DNA of 64,000 bases from JAYODW01 sp038116745. Lineage in GTDB: Bacteria; Pseudomonadota; Gammaproteobacteria; Ga0077536. Each line of letters opens with the position of its first letter. Position 1 is the stretch's first letter. The notes beneath the pieces are model-generated. The model worked only from the letters and a program-made list of their open reading frames with translations. It was not told the DNA's origin and did no database searches. A program made the position numbers and the translations under genes. The DNA is taken from the NCBI GenBank assembly GCA_038116745.1, contig JAYODW010000015.1, positions 1-64,000 of the forward strand, written 5' to 3'. Positions 61,286 through 64,000 of this stretch are shown piece by piece.

Positions 61286-62344
61286 TCAGTGCTCGGACGT
61301 CCGCGCGCGCCTTTGCGCTTTACTGTACGCGTGTACGGTTTCAACCAGGCAGGAGACATTTTCTACTGGTACAGCAGGCGTGATGCCATGGCCCAGATTA
61401 AAGATATGGCCGGGAGCGGGCCCGAAACTATCCAGGACGTGGCGGACCTGCTGCGCGACGACATCAGGGCGTGTCAGCAGCACCGCTGGGTCAAGATTGC
61501 CCTGCAGAGCGACATCATTTCCGACGCGCGATCGCGCCTGCGCAGGATCGACCGTCCAGTCAAGGCCGATAGCCGAACAGCCGCTATCGCGGATAGCCTC
61601 CAACCAGAGACCACCTCCCTTGGTAAAAACAATGGTTGGTGTACCCGCAGCGAGATGCCGCAGCACATATGTGATGTAACGAAGCGAAAACGACTGGTAG
61701 TCTGCGTGCGGCAGAATACCGCCCCAGGTATCGAAAACCATGACCGCATCGGCTCCAGCTGCGATCTGCGCGTTCAAATAAACCCCGACGGCGGTTGCCA
61801 GCTTCTCGAGCAGCGCGTGCATCGCCGAAGGGTCGCCGTATAGCAGGGTTTTGGTCAGCGCAAAATCACGACTGCTTCCACCTTCAATCATATAGGTGGC
61901 CAGCGTCCAAGGACTGCCGGCAAAACCGATTAGCGGGATGCGATCCGCAAGCTCGCGTTTCACCATTCGAACCGTGTCCAGAACGTAGCCGAGATCGGTT
62001 TCGGGATCGGGTACGTGCAGCTTCTCGATCTCCGTCACGGTCGACACCGGCCGCTCAAAACGGGGCCCTATTCCCTCGTTCAGAGAAAGGCCGAGTCCCA
62101 TCGCATCAGGGATAGTGAGAATGTCTGAAAAGACAATTGCGGCGTCCAGTTCAAAACGCGCCAGCGGCTGAAGGGTAACCTCGCAGGCCAGCTCAGGGGT
62201 TTTGCAGAGGTTCAGGAAATCGCCGGCGCGGGTCCTGGTCTGTCGATACTCAGGGAGGTAGCGCCCGGCCTGACGCATGATCCAGACCGGCGTGCGATCA
62301 ACCTGTTCTCGTCGTAATGCGCGCAGAAAGCGGTCGTTGATCAA
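61286..62344 (-). CDS. hemE: Uroporphyrinogen decarboxylase
   Basis: Decarboxylates uroporphyrinogen III to coproporphyrinogen III in heme synthesis. 352 residues with VDRTPVWIMRQAGRYLPEYR at the N-terminus, the catalytic Asp in FSDILTIPDAMG, GFAGSPWTLATYMIEGG, and INLGHG-type FNLGHGITPAVP near the end. It lies 33 bases downstream of gltD. Confidence 0.97.
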   Translation of the reverse strand: MINDRFLRALRREQVDRTPVWIMRQAGRYLPEYRQTRTRAGDFLNLCKTPELACEVTLQPLARFELDAAIVFSDILTIPDAMGLGLSLNEGIGPRFERPVSTVTEIEKLHVPDPETDLGYVLDTVRMVKRELADRIPLIGFAGSPWTLATYMIEGGSSRDFALTKTLLYGDPSAMHALLEKLATAVGVYLNAQIAAGADAVMVFDTWGGILPHADYQSFSLRYITYVLRHLAAGTPTIVFTKGGGLWLEAIRDSGCSAIGLDWTVDPAQARSRVGNDVALQGNLDPAVLLTRPDVVAQQVRHVLDSFGPAPGHIFNLGHGITPAVPVENVSCLVETVHAYSKAQRRARTSEH

Positions 62345-62377
62345 CTGTCGCCGCCCCTGAGGTGGATCCCGCTCGAG

Positions 62378-63823
62378 CTACAGCGGTGATGGCAGGTCAG
62401 ACCCACCCATGAGGAAGTTGTCGACCGCCCGCGCCGCTGCTCGACCTTCGGCAATTGCCCAGACGATAAGCGACTGTCCATGCTGCATATCACCAGCGAC
62501 AAATACTTTTTCGCGGGAAGTCTTCCACTGTTCATCTCGAGCTACGTTGCCACGGTCGGTAAGCTCGAGTCCGAGCTCCTTCACTACCCCTTCAGGCTCA
62601 GGCCCAGTGAACCCCAGCGCGAGCAGTGCCAAGTCGCAGGGGATCTGCCGAACGCTATCCGGGATTTCGACAAACTGGGGTCGGCCGTCTTGAAGCTTCA
62701 TCTCCACGTCCACCAGCTCCAGCGCTTTAACCCTACCTGACGCGTTACCGATAAACCGCCTGGTCGATACGGAATACACACGACTGCCGCCTTCCTCATG
62801 GGCAGAGGCAACACGGTAGATCCGCGGCCACTCAGGCCAGGGGTTGTCCTGGGCACGTAAAGCAGGCGGCTGCGGGAGAATCTCAAGGCTCGTTACCGAA
62901 CGGGCGCCGTGGCGATGGGATGTTCCGAGACAATCGGCCCCGGTATCACCACCGCCGATGATGACCACGTCTTTGTCGCAAGCCGAAATGAACGTGTCCT
63001 CGTCAATGACATCACCCTCACAGCGCCGATTCTGCAGGGGCAGGAACTCCATCGCGAGGTGGATGCCATCGAGATCTCGACCGGGCACGGTGAGGTCTCG
63101 AGAGACTGTGGAGCCGCCCGCGAGCAACAGTGCATCGTGCTCTGCGAGAAGCGCCCCCGCCGAGACATCGACGCCGACATGCACGTTGACCTTGAACTCA
63201 ACCCCTTCTGCACGGAGCTGATCGAGGCGCCGGTCGAGAACCCGCTTTTCCATCTTGAATTCAGGGATTCCGTATCTAAGCAGCCCGCCAGGACGGTCGT
63301 CGCGCTCAAATACGGTTACTCGATGGCCCGCTCTACGCAGCTGCTGCGCTGCAGACAGACCCGCTGGGCCGGATCCCACGACAGCAACTTTCTTCCCGGT
63401 TTCCACCGCAGGTGGCTGCGGCGTAACCCAGTTCTGCTCAAAAGCGTGGTCGATGATCGACAGCTCTACGGCTTTAATAGTCACTGCATCGTCGTTAATA
63501 CCCAACACGCACGACCCTTCGCAGGGTGCCGGACACAGTGAGCCGGTGAATTCAGGAAAGTTGTTGGTTGCGTGGAGTCGCTCAATGGCCTCCTGCCAGC
63601 GCCCTCGATAAACCAGATCGTTCCATTCAGGAATGAGGTTACCCAGAGGGCAACCCTGGTGGCAGAAGGGGATTCCGCAGTCCATACAGCGCGCGGCCTG
63701 CTCGCCAAGGTCTGCAGGGGGGTAAGGCGCCATGACCTGCCGCCAGTCATGTAAACGCTCTTCGACCGGGCGATACGGTTGTTTAATGCGGGGCCACTCA
63801 AGAAAACCCGTAACTTTAGCCAT
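62378..63823 (-). CDS. gltD: Glutamate synthase small subunit
   Basis: NADPH-oxidising subunit that feeds electrons to GltB to make glutamate. 481 residues. N-terminal Cys motifs for two [4Fe-4S] clusters (CMDCGIPFCHQGCPLGN and CPAPCEGSCVLG), FAD site VAVVGSGPAGLSAAQQLRR, NADPH site VVIIGGGDTGADCLG and the C-terminal FAD motif VFVAGDMQHGQSLIVWAI. The ATG at 63823 (MAKVTGFLEWPR) is chosen; it overlaps the end of gltB. Confidence 0.96.
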   Translation of the reverse strand: MAKVTGFLEWPRIKQPYRPVEERLHDWRQVMAPYPPADLGEQAARCMDCGIPFCHQGCPLGNLIPEWNDLVYRGRWQEAIERLHATNNFPEFTGSLCPAPCEGSCVLGINDDAVTIKAVELSIIDHAFEQNWVTPQPPAVETGKKVAVVGSGPAGLSAAQQLRRAGHRVTVFERDDRPGGLLRYGIPEFKMEKRVLDRRLDQLRAEGVEFKVNVHVGVDVSAGALLAEHDALLLAGGSTVSRDLTVPGRDLDGIHLAMEFLPLQNRRCEGDVIDEDTFISACDKDVVIIGGGDTGADCLGTSHRHGARSVTSLEILPQPPALRAQDNPWPEWPRIYRVASAHEEGGSRVYSVSTRRFIGNASGRVKALELVDVEMKLQDGRPQFVEIPDSVRQIPCDLALLALGFTGPEPEGVVKELGLELTDRGNVARDEQWKTSREKVFVAGDMQHGQSLIVWAIAEGRAAARAVDNFLMGGSDLPSPL

Positions 63824-64000
63824 GGGCGGCCTCCATAACCGCTTCGTCTTCCGAGGCACCGGATTCGCGAGCCTTTTCGCGCGCAGCGAGGACTCGTTTG
63901 TAATCTTTCGGCATCACTTTAACGAAGCGGGTTCTGCTCTGGTCCCAGTCATCAACTATGCGCTGCGCAACTGTGCTATGGGTGTAACGGACGTGATTTC
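63816..64000 (-). CDS. gltB: Glutamate synthase large subunit, C-terminal end only
   Basis: The last about 60 residues before the right edge. The visible sequence HVRYTHSTVAQRIVDDWD and RFVKVMPKDYKRVL matches the GltB C-terminus. The stop overlaps the gltD start by 8 bases, so gltB-gltD are coupled. The rest of the gene is outside the window. Confidence 0.9.
   Translation of the reverse strand, partial: NHVRYTHSTVAQRIVDDWDQSRTRFVKVMPKDYKRVLAAREKARESGASEDEAVMEAAHG

Noticed and set aside
1..64000. CRISPR arrays, insertion sequences, prophage or integron parts
   Set aside because: No direct-repeat arrays, transposase or integrase motifs, or terminal inverted repeats were seen on reading through the window.

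Overview
The window is a gene-dense stretch of about 56-57% GC chromosome from a gammaproteobacterium. The evidence is the set of neighbourhoods shared with Pseudomonas, Escherichia and related genera: thrB-DUF2782 divergent from polA; gcvR divergent from dapA-bamC; ndk-rlmN-pilF-rodZ-hisS-yfgM-bamB-der; cysE-iscR; valS-holC-pepA divergent from lptG; pcnB-folK-panC; and miaB-phoH-ybeY-corC-lnt. No gene is diagnostic below class level. I saw no insertion sequence, prophage, integrase, CRISPR array, rRNA or toxin-antitoxin pair. Almost everything is core metabolism or envelope biology.

Layout from left to right. 1-5.7 kb: the end of PTS enzyme I, the Mg2+ channel mgtE, an OmpA-domain lipoprotein, then thrB and a small DUF2782 protein on the minus strand. 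5.8-12.5 kb: polA, hisA-hisF-hisI-hisE and tatA-tatB-tatC. 12.5-16 kb: rpiA (minus), then ilvA, a FucA-like class II aldolase and a VOC protein in overlapping order. 16-20 kb: the minus-strand series rpe-gph-trpG-trpD-trpC. 20-25 kb: a DUF3530 protein, then on the minus strand gcvR, a PIN-PhoH ATPase, an orphan ParA ATPase and queG. 25-28 kb: dapA-bamC-metallo-hydrolase. 28-36 kb: the ndk-to-der operon (minus).

36.4-43.5 kb: a minus-strand locus cysE / iscR-(A-type carrier)-sufB-sufC-sufD-sufS-sufT. It lies between cysE and ndk, where Pseudomonas carries iscR-iscSUA-hscBA-fdx. Two well-matched type 1 IscR operators precede iscR. The simplest reading is that a SUF machine occupies the ISC slot and is controlled by IscR.

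43.6-64 kb: a DUF2970 membrane protein, valS with an unusual N-terminal extension, holC, pepA, lptG, an RDD protein, an exported alpha/beta hydrolase, tRNA-Glu(CTC), pcnB-folK, panC, miaB-phoH-ybeY-corC-lnt, a PopT (DUF368) transporter, hemE, gltD and the end of gltB.

The most notable pattern is a series of otherwise conserved clusters that each lack one expected gene with a clean junction: no trpE between gph and trpG, no ispG between rodZ and hisS, no lptF before lptG, no panB between folK and panC, and no hisB/hisH before hisA. Several products are essential, so the genes are presumably elsewhere in the genome. I found no clear-cut new defence or biosynthetic system. The items most worth follow-up are the IscR-SUF arrangement, the valyl-tRNA synthetase extension, the orphan ParA, and the aldolase-VOC pair behind ilvA.
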